Origin: a virus
Strand: one strand, 5' to 3'
IMG/VR virus record: IMGVR_UViG_3300046542_000171
Location: 1 to 47,970 of that record
Length of the DNA stretch: 47,970 bases
How positions within the stretch are numbered: position 1 is the stretch's first letter; every line of letters begins with the position of its first letter. Shown in pieces: positions 31,967-39,201 of the stretch. Under the pieces are notes generated by a model. The model made no database searches and had not been told where the DNA came from. It worked only from the letters and a program-made list of their open reading frames with translations. Position numbers and translations under genes: made by a program.

Positions 31967-31990
31967 ACAACGGCCAACATCGGCCGTTGT
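31967..31990. promoter_or_regulatory. Perfect 9-bp hairpin before the GapR gene
   Basis: ACAACGGCC and GGCCGTTGT flank a 6-base loop, with no T-run on either side. It could attenuate transcription, block an mRNA exonuclease or be an operator. It lies 28 bases before the next start codon. Confidence 0.45.
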
Positions 31991-32017
31991 TGAACCCCGA
32001 ACAAGAGGAAAACGACA

Positions 32018-32278
32018 ATGAGTGAACCGACAATCGGCCACAACTCCGTCGCTGGCGATCAGCTCAAATCCTTCGTCGAGCGTATCGAGCGGCTGCAGGA
32101 AGAGAAGCAGACGATCGCCGACGATATCAAGGATGTCTTCGGAGAAGCAAAGGGAATGGGCTTCGACCGCAAGGTCATGAACGAGATGCTGCGCCTTCGA
32201 AAGATGGACCAGATGCAGCGCCAAGAGTGGGAGGCCCTGCGCGACACCTACGGTCACGCGCTCGGTATCTTCGGATGA
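32018..32278 (+). CDS. GapR-like nucleoid protein (DUF2312)
   Basis: An 86-aa protein matching alphaproteobacterial GapR almost throughout: [40 protein letters not shown], then [17 protein letters not shown]. GapR forms a coiled-coil clamp on overtwisted, AT-rich DNA ahead of polymerases and assists topoisomerases. A phage copy could support its own replication or compete with the host protein. It adds the C-terminus ALGIFG. It couples to the exonuclease by ATGA; GAGG lies before the ATG. Confidence 0.88.
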   Translation: MSEPTIGHNSVAGDQLKSFVERIERLQEEKQTIADDIKDVFGEAKGMGFDRKVMNEMLRLRKMDQMQRQEWEALRDTYGHALGIFG

Positions 32279-32835
32279 AGAACACGATGCTCGACATAGA
32301 GACGTTCGGCACGTCTCCGGGCAGCGTCATCCGGTCAATCGGCGCCGCCACCTTCGAACTCACGGGCGAGATCGGCAAGACGTTCTACGTGAACGTCGAC
32401 AAGCAATCCTGCTTGTCCGCCGGCCTTGTCGTGGACCCGAAGACCGAGCAGTGGTGGGCCGAGCAATCGGCCTCCGCGCAGAAGGCTTTTCTCGTCGATC
32501 CAAAGCCGCTGAAAGAAGCGCTCCAGATGTTCCGGGCGTGGTTTCTGGAGCAGAACGCTCCGACCATCTGGAGCCAAGGCGCCAACTTCGATCCGCCCCT
32601 ACTCGAGGCCGCTTACAAAACGTGCGGCATCGAAGCGCCATGGCGGTTCTACAACGTCCGCGACACCCGCACGGTCTACGACGTCTTCGGCTTCGACACC
32701 CGCGATCTCATGCGGACACGTGTCCACCATAACGCGCTCGACGACACGATCCACCAAGTCGCGCTCGTTGCCGCGGCGATCGGCAAAGGCCGCGCGCCAG
32801 CACAGGCCAAGAAGCACGAAAGCATCTTCGAATGA
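32275..32835 (+). CDS. DEDD 3'-5' exonuclease, Rv2179c-like
   Basis: A 186-aa protein. Catalytic acids: Asp7 and Glu9 in [12 protein letters not shown], Asp near 103 in [14 protein letters not shown], and the final [15 protein letters not shown] (His and Asp, about 151-156), a DEDDh pattern. It matches the phage and mycobacterial exoribonuclease-like family (PF16473); substrate (RNA or DNA) is uncertain. ATGA overlaps join it to both neighbours. It ends KKHESIFE, another of the shared tails. Confidence 0.85.
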   Translation: MKNTMLDIETFGTSPGSVIRSIGAATFELTGEIGKTFYVNVDKQSCLSAGLVVDPKTEQWWAEQSASAQKAFLVDPKPLKEALQMFRAWFLEQNAPTIWSQGANFDPPLLEAAYKTCGIEAPWRFYNVRDTRTVYDVFGFDTRDLMRTRVHHNALDDTIHQVALVAAAIGKGRAPAQAKKHESIFE

Positions 32836-33059
32836 AGATCGACCAGCTACTCCGCGAGGCCGCCCAAAACGGCCTCGCAGGCTTCACGCTTTATCCAACC
32901 AATGGCGGACGCTGGCAGGCGTCCACGACAGCAGACAGGCTCGGCTGGAGCATCACCGTAGACGACGATCCGGCAACGGCAGTCGTCCGGGCTTTGAGCG
33001 CGTTCGCCATGTCTGAAATGACGACTGACAACGATGACGCGGGAGACATTTTCGGATGA
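32832..33059 (+). CDS. Small early protein, unknown
   Basis: A 75-aa protein. Residues 1-55 are compact (IDQLLREAAQNGLAGFTLYP, then GWSITVDDDPATAVVRALSA), followed by an acidic disordered tail ending DDAGDIFG. It overlaps exonuclease and methyltransferase genes by 4 bases each. No family is recognised. An acidic spacer plus Phe-terminal motif on so small a protein makes it a candidate adaptor between the replication factors. Confidence 0.6.
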   Translation: MKIDQLLREAAQNGLAGFTLYPTNGGRWQASTTADRLGWSITVDDDPATAVVRALSAFAMSEMTTDNDDAGDIFG

Positions 33060-34210
33060 CTGTTACGATATTACAAGGCGATTGCCGCGACGTTCTCAAA
33101 ACCCTACCGCCGGCCTCCGTCCACGCCATAGTTACGGACCCGCCTTACGGGCTTAATTTCATGGGTAAGAAATGGGATTATGACGTGCCGGGGGCCGATG
33201 TCTGGCGCGAATGCTTGCGTGTCTTGAAGCCTGGCGGCCACTTGCTGTCTTTCTTCGGAACGCGGACTTATCATCGCGGCGTCACGCCGATAGAAGACGC
33301 CGGTTTTGAAATCCGCGATCAGATCGGTTGGCTATACGGCTCCGGCTTCCCGAAAAGCAGCAACCAGGCTGACGAGTGGGAAGGTTGGGGCACAGCACTT
33401 AAGCCGGCATGGGAGCCAATCGTTGTCGCGCGCAAGCCGTTGGAAGGGACCGTTCCACAGAACCTAGCCGCTTATCAGGTTGGCGCCCTAAACATTGATG
33501 GGTGTCGCGTGCCAACCGATGAAATTCGCCCACGGGATAGCGTGCAAAAACCGCACGATGAGTTTGGCACCTTCATTGAGAACGGCGGTCGCGCTCGCTC
33601 GACAGGTAGCGGAGCCAACCACGAGATGGGGCGCTGGCCTGCCAACATCATCCACGACGGCAGCGCCGAAGTGCTCGACGCCTTCCCTAGTGCGCCGGGC
33701 CAGATCGCAAAGGCCAGCAGCAGCAGCAGTGACGCTCGCAAGACACAGAACGTCTACGGCGCCATGAAGCGCGGCAGCGATGGCGCCGAACCCCGCGATG
33801 TAGGCGGTTCGGCGGCGCGTTTCTTCTACTGCGCCAAAGCCTCCCGCGCGGACCGGGATGCCGGAATGTCGGCGTTCGAAACTAAAACTGTTGACGTGCT
33901 GGCGGGCCATCGCTCGCGACGCATGGAAGAAATTAAGCGCCCCGATGGCGCGCCCCCAGCGACGGGCAAGAACACCCACCCAACCGTCAAGCCCACCACC
34001 CTGATGCAGTGGCTGTGTCGTCTTGTCACCCCGCCCGGCGGCACGGTGTTGGACCCATTCATGGGCTCCGGCAGCACCGGCCGTGGCGCCGTTATGGAAG
34101 GTTTTGGCTTCGTAGGAATAGAGCTTGACCCGGAATATGCGGCCATCTCACGCGCCCGCATCGCCGCAGTGTCTGGAATGACGAACGACAACGAAGGAAT
34201 TTTCTCATGA
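33056..34210 (+). CDS. DNA methyltransferase, N6-A/N4-C type
   Basis: A 384-aa amino-methyltransferase. Catalytic motif IV DPPYGLNF is at residues 29-36 and the AdoMet motif DPFMGSGSTGRGAVMEGFGF at about 328-347, the beta-class order. A target-recognition insert of about 180 residues lies between them. THPTVKPTTLMQWL precedes the AdoMet loop, as in the family. No restriction partner is nearby, so it is an orphan, probably protecting phage DNA or mimicking host methylation. It ends DNEGIFS. Confidence 0.9.
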   Translation: MTVTILQGDCRDVLKTLPPASVHAIVTDPPYGLNFMGKKWDYDVPGADVWRECLRVLKPGGHLLSFFGTRTYHRGVTPIEDAGFEIRDQIGWLYGSGFPKSSNQADEWEGWGTALKPAWEPIVVARKPLEGTVPQNLAAYQVGALNIDGCRVPTDEIRPRDSVQKPHDEFGTFIENGGRARSTGSGANHEMGRWPANIIHDGSAEVLDAFPSAPGQIAKASSSSSDARKTQNVYGAMKRGSDGAEPRDVGGSAARFFYCAKASRADRDAGMSAFETKTVDVLAGHRSRRMEEIKRPDGAPPATGKNTHPTVKPTTLMQWLCRLVTPPGGTVLDPFMGSGSTGRGAVMEGFGFVGIELDPEYAAISRARIAAVSGMTNDNEGIFS

Positions 34211-34305
34211 GGCTAGGACTGACAAAGGGAATGCTTTTCGGCCTGCCGATCTCGCTGGCGATGTGGGCGGCGATCGGCTTTGTGGCGTGGAGGTTGTTTG
34301 CGTGA
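34207..34305 (+). CDS. 32-aa membrane peptide
   Basis: It starts within the methyltransferase stop (ATGA) and overlaps the next GTG start by 4 bases. One hydrophobic helix (MLFGLPISLAMWAAIGFVAW) has a basic N-terminus (MRLGLTKG). Both couplings and the absence of any gap suggest that it is translated. Function unknown. Confidence 0.5.
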   Translation: MRLGLTKGMLFGLPISLAMWAAIGFVAWRLFA

Positions 34306-34577
34306 GCCAGATAGAAGAATGGAGGCCAGTCGTCGGCTTTGAAAATAGTTACGAAGTATCGAGCTTTGGTCGCGTTCGGTCGTTGGACCGCTCCTGGCCG
34401 CAGCTATCGCGCCACGGGACGACTTACACGTACTCCATGAGAGGGCGCGTTTTGCGCCCCGGCCCCAACGGTATCGGCGTTGCTCTAGCCGAACAGTTTG
34501 GAGTGTCTGACAGTGTGATCTCTCACATTAAGAATGAACGCTTGCACATAGATGTGGACATCAACCATGCGTTGTAG
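34302..34577 (+). pseudogene. NUMOD4-HTH remnant of an HNH endonuclease
   Basis: A 91-aa frame from a GTG. Residues 2-52 are a clear NUMOD4 DNA-binding motif (EEWRPVVGFENSYEVSSFGR, then VRSLDR and GRVLRPG). Residues 56-80 (VALAEQFGVSDSVISHIKNE) are the terminal helix-turn-helix of the same class of homing endonucleases. The HNH catalytic module that normally separates them is missing, apparently by in-frame deletion. So it can bind DNA perhaps but not cut. Its 3' end overlaps the DNA polymerase start. Confidence 0.7.
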
Positions 34578-36771
34578 TGTAGATTTCGAGACTAGAAGTC
34601 CGGTCGATCTGAAAAAGTGCGGCGCGTTCGTCTATTTCGAGCACCAGGAAACAACGGTCCTCATGTGCGCCTACCGGATCGATGACGGCCCGTTGAAGAT
34701 CTGGACCTACGACCAGCCTAAGCCCGATGATCTCTGTGCGGCTATTAGCGCGGGCGCGAAGATTTTTGCATGGAACGCCCAATTCGAAGCGCTCGGTTTC
34801 GACCTGCTCGCAACCCGCCACGGCTGGCCCGCTGTGGCCGACGAGCAGTACGTCGACACGATGGCCGCTGCCGCTGCCATGTCGCTGCCGCGCGCCCTTG
34901 GCGACGCCGCGCAAGCGCTCGGCCTGGACGTCCAGAAAGACCGCGAAGGCATGCGGTTGATCCGCAAGTTCTCCCTGCCGCGCCGCGACGGCGCGTTCAA
35001 CGATCCGTCCGACCATCCCGAAGATTGGGAAAAGTTCAAGGCGTACTGTTTGCGCGACGTCGAAGTCGAAGAGGCGATCGGCAAGCGCATCGTTCCGCTC
35101 TCCGACACCGAGCAAGCCCTGTGGCGGCTCAATTTCCAGATCAACCGGCGCGGTATCCGCATCGATCGCACGTCGGCCCGTTCGGCGCTCGCCATTGCCG
35201 ACAAGGCCAAGAAGAAGCTGGACCGTGACATGCGGCTCGTGACGGGCGGCTACGTGCCGGCCTGCTCGCAACCGGGCAAGCTGGTCGAATGGGTGCAGAG
35301 CCAGGGCGTCGAGCTCTCGTCGGCCGCGAAGGCCGAAATCACCGATCTGCTAGCGTTTGACGATCTGCCGTCGAAGGTTCGCCAGGCCCTCGAGATCCGC
35401 CAGGAAGCCGCCAAGACGTCGGTGTCGAAGCTGCAGGCCATGATCACCATGTCGAACGCAGATGGGCGCGTGCGGGGCACGTCGAACTATCACGCCGCAG
35501 GCACCGGTCGGTTTCAATCATCGGGTGTAAATTTCAATAACATGCCTCGACCTAGACGCGAGTTCGAAGAGGAACATCCGCGGCTCGACGTTCTGTTCGG
35601 CGCCTTCCGCCGCGAGGATCCGGACTGGCTGAAGTTCCTCTATGGCGACAAACTCGGTCGACCGCTGCACCTGATATCGGACGCCATCCGTGGCTTCGTG
35701 TGGGCAGGGCCGGGGCGGGAATTCGTACAGGCCGACTATTCGGGCATCGAAGGTGCCGTTATCGCGTGGCTGTCCGGCGAGGACTGGAAGATCAAGGCGA
35801 TGTTCGACATTATCGCCGACCCGTCCATTCCGGACCTTTACCGGCAGACGGCGGCGTCGATCCTGAACCTGCCGCTGGAAGTCGTCACGAAAAAGCATTG
35901 GTCCCGCCAGTCGGTTGGTAAAGTTTCGGAGCTCGCCCTAGGTTTCGCCGGCGGGGTGTCGGCCTTCTATTCCATGTCCCGAAATTACGGCGTCAATCTC
36001 GACGAGCTCTATCAGCCTGTATGGGACGCCGCCAGCGAGGAACGCCGGGAGAAGGCCGCCAAGCGATACGAAAGCTGCCTGAAGCGCAAGGATAACACGA
36101 CGGTTGTCCTGTCGCGCGAGGCGTGGATCGCCTGCGAGATTATTAAGGTCGGCTGGCGCGCCGCCAATCCGGCCATTACGCAATCATGGTCTGATCTGGA
36201 AGACGCGATCCGTCAGGCCATTCAGCAGCCGGGAACGGTCACGCAGGCCGCTCGCGTTCAATACATCATGGCGCAGGGCTTCCTGTGGGCGCGGTTGCCG
36301 TCCGGGCGCTGCCTGGCTTACGGCTCGCCGCGGCTGAAAGATCAGGTATGGGCGAAGCGCAAGATTGATGGAGCATGGGCCGACGCGGAAGTCATGGACC
36401 GCGAAGAGGCCGAACGCCTCGAGCGCAAGGGCGAATGCCAGATCCAGGGCGCAACGAAGCAGAAGGTTACGGCACTCGGCGTCAATTCGGTCACGCGGAA
36501 GTGGGAGCGCTTCGCGCTCTATGGCGGGCTCGCGCAGGAAAACAACACGCAGGGCACCGCTCGCGATCTGCTCGTCAACGGCATGTGGAAGGCCGAGCAG
36601 AACGGCTATCCGGTTGTCGCGACCGTCTATGACGAAATCCTCGCGGAGGTTCCCTATGGCTTCGGAGACGTCCGCGAATTCGAACGGCTAATTTGCGAGC
36701 TGCCGGATTGGGCAAACGGGCTGCCGCTCACGGCTGGCGGATGGCGAGGAAAACGCTACCGCAAGGAATAG
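34567..36771 (+). CDS. Family A DNA polymerase
   Basis: A 734-aa replicative polymerase. The 3'-5' exonuclease domain has Asp6 and Glu8 in SVDFETRS and Asp in YCLRDVEVEEA (about 164). The polymerase domain has motif A FVQADYSGIEGAVIAWLSG (about 388), motif B around KKHWSRQSVGKVSELALGF (441-460) and motif C ATVYDEILAEV (about 687), where Tyr replaces the usual His. The ATG at 34567 puts DFETRS at the N-terminus as in relatives; an ATG at 34552 is possible. Neither has a strong ribosome site, perhaps because the upstream remnant intruded. Confidence 0.95.
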   Translation: MRCSVDFETRSPVDLKKCGAFVYFEHQETTVLMCAYRIDDGPLKIWTYDQPKPDDLCAAISAGAKIFAWNAQFEALGFDLLATRHGWPAVADEQYVDTMAAAAAMSLPRALGDAAQALGLDVQKDREGMRLIRKFSLPRRDGAFNDPSDHPEDWEKFKAYCLRDVEVEEAIGKRIVPLSDTEQALWRLNFQINRRGIRIDRTSARSALAIADKAKKKLDRDMRLVTGGYVPACSQPGKLVEWVQSQGVELSSAAKAEITDLLAFDDLPSKVRQALEIRQEAAKTSVSKLQAMITMSNADGRVRGTSNYHAAGTGRFQSSGVNFNNMPRPRREFEEEHPRLDVLFGAFRREDPDWLKFLYGDKLGRPLHLISDAIRGFVWAGPGREFVQADYSGIEGAVIAWLSGEDWKIKAMFDIIADPSIPDLYRQTAASILNLPLEVVTKKHWSRQSVGKVSELALGFAGGVSAFYSMSRNYGVNLDELYQPVWDAASEERREKAAKRYESCLKRKDNTTVVLSREAWIACEIIKVGWRAANPAITQSWSDLEDAIRQAIQQPGTVTQAARVQYIMAQGFLWARLPSGRCLAYGSPRLKDQVWAKRKIDGAWADAEVMDREEAERLERKGECQIQGATKQKVTALGVNSVTRKWERFALYGGLAQENNTQGTARDLLVNGMWKAEQNGYPVVATVYDEILAEVPYGFGDVREFERLICELPDWANGLPLTAGGWRGKRYRKE

Positions 36772-36834
36772 CTAGGGCTTTGGTTTTGGTTTGCTGGAGC
36801 CTTTGCGGCCCGTCTTCCCGACGCGGCCGCACAT
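36772..36834 (-). CDS. 20-aa basic peptide, tentative
   Basis: A minus-strand frame beginning in the stop of the next gene (TGATG) and ending on the base after the polymerase stop. The product is MCGRVGKTGRKG followed by SSKPKPKP: basic and disordered. The exact coupling is suggestive; length gives no statistical support. Confidence 0.3.
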   Translation of the reverse strand: MCGRVGKTGRKGSSKPKPKP

Positions 36835-37145
36835 CAGCTCTTGCTCGCTGGCGTGATGGAAAGAGTGCCCGTGGTGCCCGTCACGCCCGCGATCTTCTGC
36901 CCGAACGGGATGTCGACATATTCGACGGCGCCGGCAGGAAAGAACGCCGAACCGGCCGATGCAGACACAGCGGTTGGATTGGCACCGATGGCGAGCCAGC
37001 TGTCATTGGTGACGGCGATGCGGCAGGTCGTGTAGCCGTTCGGTTGCGACGGGTTCGCAGTTCCGATCGCGGCCGATTGCGCCGAGCTCGTCGTCAGTGC
37101 GACGATGATCGGCGCGCCTAGCGTCATTGAGGTTGGTTCGGCCAT
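36834..37145 (-). CDS. Virion-like small protein on its own cassette
   Basis: A 103-aa protein with GGAG 7 bases before the ATG. The sequence (APIIVALTTSSAQSAAIGTA, CRIAVTNDSWLAIGANPTAV, AGAVEYVDIPFGQKIAGVTG) resembles small phage structural beta proteins found near heads and tails. It is encoded against the replication genes with its own promoter (37171-37199) and an upstream terminator-like stem. It could be a displaced decoration protein or a lysogenic cargo gene; the first is favoured by sequence. Confidence 0.65.
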   Translation of the reverse strand: MAEPTSMTLGAPIIVALTTSSAQSAAIGTANPSQPNGYTTCRIAVTNDSWLAIGANPTAVSASAGSAFFPAGAVEYVDIPFGQKIAGVTGTTGTLSITPASKS

Positions 37146-37170
37146 GTCGGATCTCCAATGATGTTGGCCG

Positions 37171-37199
37171 AAAATACCCGACACGCCAGACAAAGTAAA
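37171..37199 (-). promoter_or_regulatory. Promoter of the virion-like cassette
   Basis: Minus strand TTTACT (37199-37194), a 17-base spacer, TATTTT (37176-37171). It lies 26 bases before the start codon. Confidence 0.5.
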
Positions 37200-37224
37200 C
37201 GGCCCGCGATAGAGCGGGCCGTTT
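37197..37224. terminator. Bidirectional terminator-like hairpin
   Basis: A perfect 11-bp stem AAACGGCCCGC/GCGGGCCGTTT with a 6-base loop. It lies between the Nmad5-like gene stop and the virion-like cassette promoter. T-runs are short, so termination strength is uncertain. Confidence 0.6.
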
Positions 37225-37253
37225 CAATAGCGCGTCCGTGAACACTCTGTCGC

Positions 37254-37676
37254 CTATGCAGCTTCAGCTGGAAGGCCAAGTAGTTCATTGAGCTTGGATA
37301 CCGGGACGGCGGGCAGTTGCGGCTTACGCTTCGCGACAACGCCCTTGGTGAACGGCTCTATTTCCGGCCATGCCTCAAGCAACTTGTCGATCGTCGTGTA
37401 CTGGCCGATTGCGGCGGCAGTGTCGGACCTCGCCTTATTGAAAGCGGCGATCAGGTCCGTTTTCTTGTTCTGCAACTCGTCGTATTTCAGCGACACGCTA
37501 TCGCGCGCCTCGAACGACGCGACGCAAGTCCCCTTCTTCCTGTCCGGGAACCGCTTCAAAACGGCGTCCATAGATGGCGCAAAAGCGTGCATGTCTTCCT
37601 CTGAGATATGCACGCCGCCGACAACAACATGGCCGTATCGATGGGTGAATTTGCCGTTGAATTTCAGGCGCAACAT
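37254..37676 (-). CDS. Nmad5-like nucleotide-modification-associated protein
   Basis: At least 140 aa from the ATG at 37676, which has GGAG 8 bases upstream. The C-terminal third (YTTIDKLLEAWPEIEPFTKG) matches the signature of Nmad5 proteins, predicted partners of DNA base-modification systems. The N-terminal part is beta-rich (NGKFTHRYGHVVVGGVHISE). The same frame stays open and coding-like about 33 codons upstream (RTAFRKTLAQIDALPDGWLP) into the repeats of the preceding gene but without a start codon there, so the N-terminus may be truncated or fused. The family call is moderate. Confidence 0.6.
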   Translation of the reverse strand: MLRLKFNGKFTHRYGHVVVGGVHISEEDMHAFAPSMDAVLKRFPDRKKGTCVASFEARDSVSLKYDELQNKKTDLIAAFNKARSDTAAAIGQYTTIDKLLEAWPEIEPFTKGVVAKRKPQLPAVPVSKLNELLGLPAEAA

Positions 37677-37692
37677 CTTGCCTGCTCCAAAC

Positions 37693-38307
37693 TCAACCTG
37701 AATATCGTCGGCTACTGGTAGCCATCCATCCGGAAGGGCGTCGATCTGGGCGAGGGTCTTGCGGAAAGCCGTCCGATGCGGTCGCGGCGCCTCTGGTGCC
37801 CGATGCGGTCGCGGCGCCTTGGTCGCCCGATGCGGTCGCGGCGCCTTGGTCGCCCGATGCGGTCGCGGCGCCTTGGTAGCCCGATGCGGTCGCGGCGCCT
37901 CTGGTGCCCGATGCTAGGGCTCCTTCATTATCGCCAGTCACGACCGGACCTTCGGACCACTTCGCGCGGTCGAAGACGTATTTGACCGCAGCCGCGATCA
38001 ATTCAGGGATCTTCAGTTCCGCCTTGATCGTGATTTCAGCCGACGCGATCTTGGTATCCGTTCCTTCCCGATGGGTCTTGCCGCCCATCTCGACGATGGC
38101 GTAACGGCTGGTGGCTGGCGGGTAGTAATTGAATACGTTCAGCGGGTGTTCGCAGGCATGAAAGCCCGATACGCACGTCTCTACTTCGCCATCGTGCTTG
38201 AACGTCTTCCCGATCTCAAACTGATAGCCGCGGCAAGTCATGTCCGCGTTGAAACCCTTATACGCTACGATGACTTCTGTATTTTCGGTCTTCTTGGTCT
38301 TGGCCAC
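37693..38307 (-). CDS. DUF7666-type protein with 9-residue repeats, frame-disrupted
   Basis: A 204-aa frame with GTG start (AAGAGG upstream). Residues about 12-110 (VIVAYKGFNADMTCRGYQFE, GFHACEHPLNVFNYYPP) match DUF7666. Five copies of a GAATASGDQ-like 9-residue repeat follow (about 134-178), which usually form a beta-solenoid before a conserved C-terminus. Here the last 27 residues (DPRPDRRPSGW-type) look like out-of-frame reading, and the +1 frame enters the Nmad5-like gene. Thus a frameshift, or a repeat-mediated deletion, probably ended this gene early. Confidence 0.65.
   Translation of the reverse strand: MAKTKKTENTEVIVAYKGFNADMTCRGYQFEIGKTFKHDGEVETCVSGFHACEHPLNVFNYYPPATSRYAIVEMGGKTHREGTDTKIASAEITIKAELKIPELIAAAVKYVFDRAKWSEGPVVTGDNEGALASGTRGAATASGYQGAATASGDQGAATASGDQGAATASGTRGAATASDGFPQDPRPDRRPSGWMATSSRRYSG
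37773..37907. repeat. Five tandem 27-bp repeats
   Basis: Units start CCGATGCGGTCGCGGCGCCT and differ only in the last few bases (TGGTCGC, TGGTAGC or CTGGTGC). They encode the 9-residue repeats of the DUF7666 gene on the minus strand. Copy number is likely variable. Confidence 0.9.
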
Positions 38308-38358
38308 TTTGGAAATCCTCTTGTCGAAAGTTTATGTAAAATTGTCACGATTGTTTGG

Positions 38359-38387
38359 TTGACAATGACATACAACTGACATACACA
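38359..38387 (+). promoter_or_regulatory. Promoter with embedded tandem operator (repeat E)
   Basis: TTGACA at 38359-38364, a 17-base spacer, TACACA at 38382-38387. The spacer holds GACATACA-ACT-GACATACA (38367-38385), the reverse complement of repeat A's pattern. An operator within the promoter implies repression. It drives the run of small genes from 38421. Confidence 0.65.
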
Positions 38388-38420
38388 AAAGACAACGTCA
38401 AGACCTAAAAGGAGCCACAC

Positions 38421-38642
38421 ATGGCCAAGCGGCCAACTAAAAAGATCATCGCATTCCGGCTGCCGGGCGATCTCATGAAGACCTTGGGTACGAAGGCGAC
38501 GCGGCAGCATGTATCGCGCAACAAGCTCGTCGAATTTATTCTGCGAGACTATTGCGGCCGTACTGACAAGGACCTGCGCGACCTCATCAAAAACCCGCAG
38601 GAGGAAGAGCGCGATGACCAAACCATCGATCTGTTCGCTTGA
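38421..38642 (+). CDS. Ribbon-helix-helix-like regulator
   Basis: A 73-aa protein; AAAAGGAG before the ATG. Residues 8-47 (KIIAFRLPGDLMKTLGTKAT, then VSRNKLVEFILRDYC) give the strand-helix-helix of CopG/Arc-type repressors. It is the first gene after a promoter carrying an operator, so it may regulate itself. An acidic tail ends QTIDLFA: this matches the shared C-terminal tail and also resembles a beta-clamp-binding Q-x-x-D-L-F peptide. Confidence 0.65.
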   Translation: MAKRPTKKIIAFRLPGDLMKTLGTKATRQHVSRNKLVEFILRDYCGRTDKDLRDLIKNPQEEERDDQTIDLFA

Positions 38643-38856
38643 TGATCTGCGCCGCGAGCATCCGACGCTAGGTGCCGCAATCTATGCCTACCAGCCCGGC
38701 GAGGACGTCACGCTGGAGGTTCATACGCCGGACGGCCAGATGTTTTCCTGGAGCGGTTCGACCGAAGCCGACGTCCTCTCGCAGGCATTCCCGCCGGACC
38801 TCGAAACCAACACACCGGCCATCGAGGAACCGACACCGACCAACATTTTCGACTAG
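38614..38856 (+). CDS. Small acidic early protein, unknown
   Basis: An 80-aa protein overlapping the preceding gene by 29 bases; GAGGAAGAG upstream of the ATG. Residues 5-60 look folded (LRREHPTLGAAIYAYQPGED, then VTLEVHTPDGQMFSWSGSTE). The rest is acidic and Pro-rich, ending TPTNIFD. No family is recognised. It shares the hydrophobic-Phe-X terminus with its upstream partner. Confidence 0.6.
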   Translation: MTKPSICSLDDLRREHPTLGAAIYAYQPGEDVTLEVHTPDGQMFSWSGSTEADVLSQAFPPDLETNTPAIEEPTPTNIFD

Positions 38857-38869
38857 CGAGGAATTCGAC

Positions 38870-39166
38870 ATGAAAGCCATTCTTGCATTGCTTCTCTCAG
38901 CGGCGCCGGCCCTTGCCGCGCCCGCCGACTACCTGAAGGCCGCAGCGGTCATGATCGTGGCCAACGCCGAATGCGACATGCGCTACCGCGACGTGGAGAT
39001 CAACACCAGCATTCTCCGGGGCGGGGCCCAATACGGGCTGGCGCCCGCGCAAGCGACACGCGTTGCCATCATCGCGGCTTTCGAGCTCCGGCAGCGGCTG
39101 CGGGCAGTCAACGGAATGCGGAGCTTCTGCCGGGAAGTCTATCTGGTTTCCGGCGAGCCTCTTTGA
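38870..39166 (+). CDS. Small exported protein, unknown
   Basis: A 98-aa protein with a clear Sec signal peptide (MKAILALLLSAAPALAAPAD, cleavage likely after ALA at 17). The mature part of about 80 residues has two Cys (near 37 and 83) that could pair in the periplasm, and helices (AQATRVAIIAAFELRQRLRA). AGGA precedes the ATG. A secreted phage product in an early operon might modify the envelope of the infected cell or lysogen; that is inference. Confidence 0.65.
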   Translation: MKAILALLLSAAPALAAPADYLKAAAVMIVANAECDMRYRDVEINTSILRGGAQYGLAPAQATRVAIIAAFELRQRLRAVNGMRSFCREVYLVSGEPL

Positions 39167-39201
39167 TTGAAATCACGACCGACAACAAAGGACATTCGAC
39201 A

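Noticed and set aside
26312-36771. Phage-encoded RNA polymerase of the T7 type
   Set aside because: No gene of the needed length or motifs exists; promoters look like host sigma70 promoters.
37773-37907. CRISPR array (five 27-bp repeats)
   Set aside because: Units are contiguous with no spacers, keep the reading frame and encode a 9-residue protein repeat.
38421-38856. Toxin-antitoxin pair (RHH protein plus small partner)
   Set aside because: The second protein has no toxin motif and both end with the shared Phe-containing tail, which fits a replication-linked role better.
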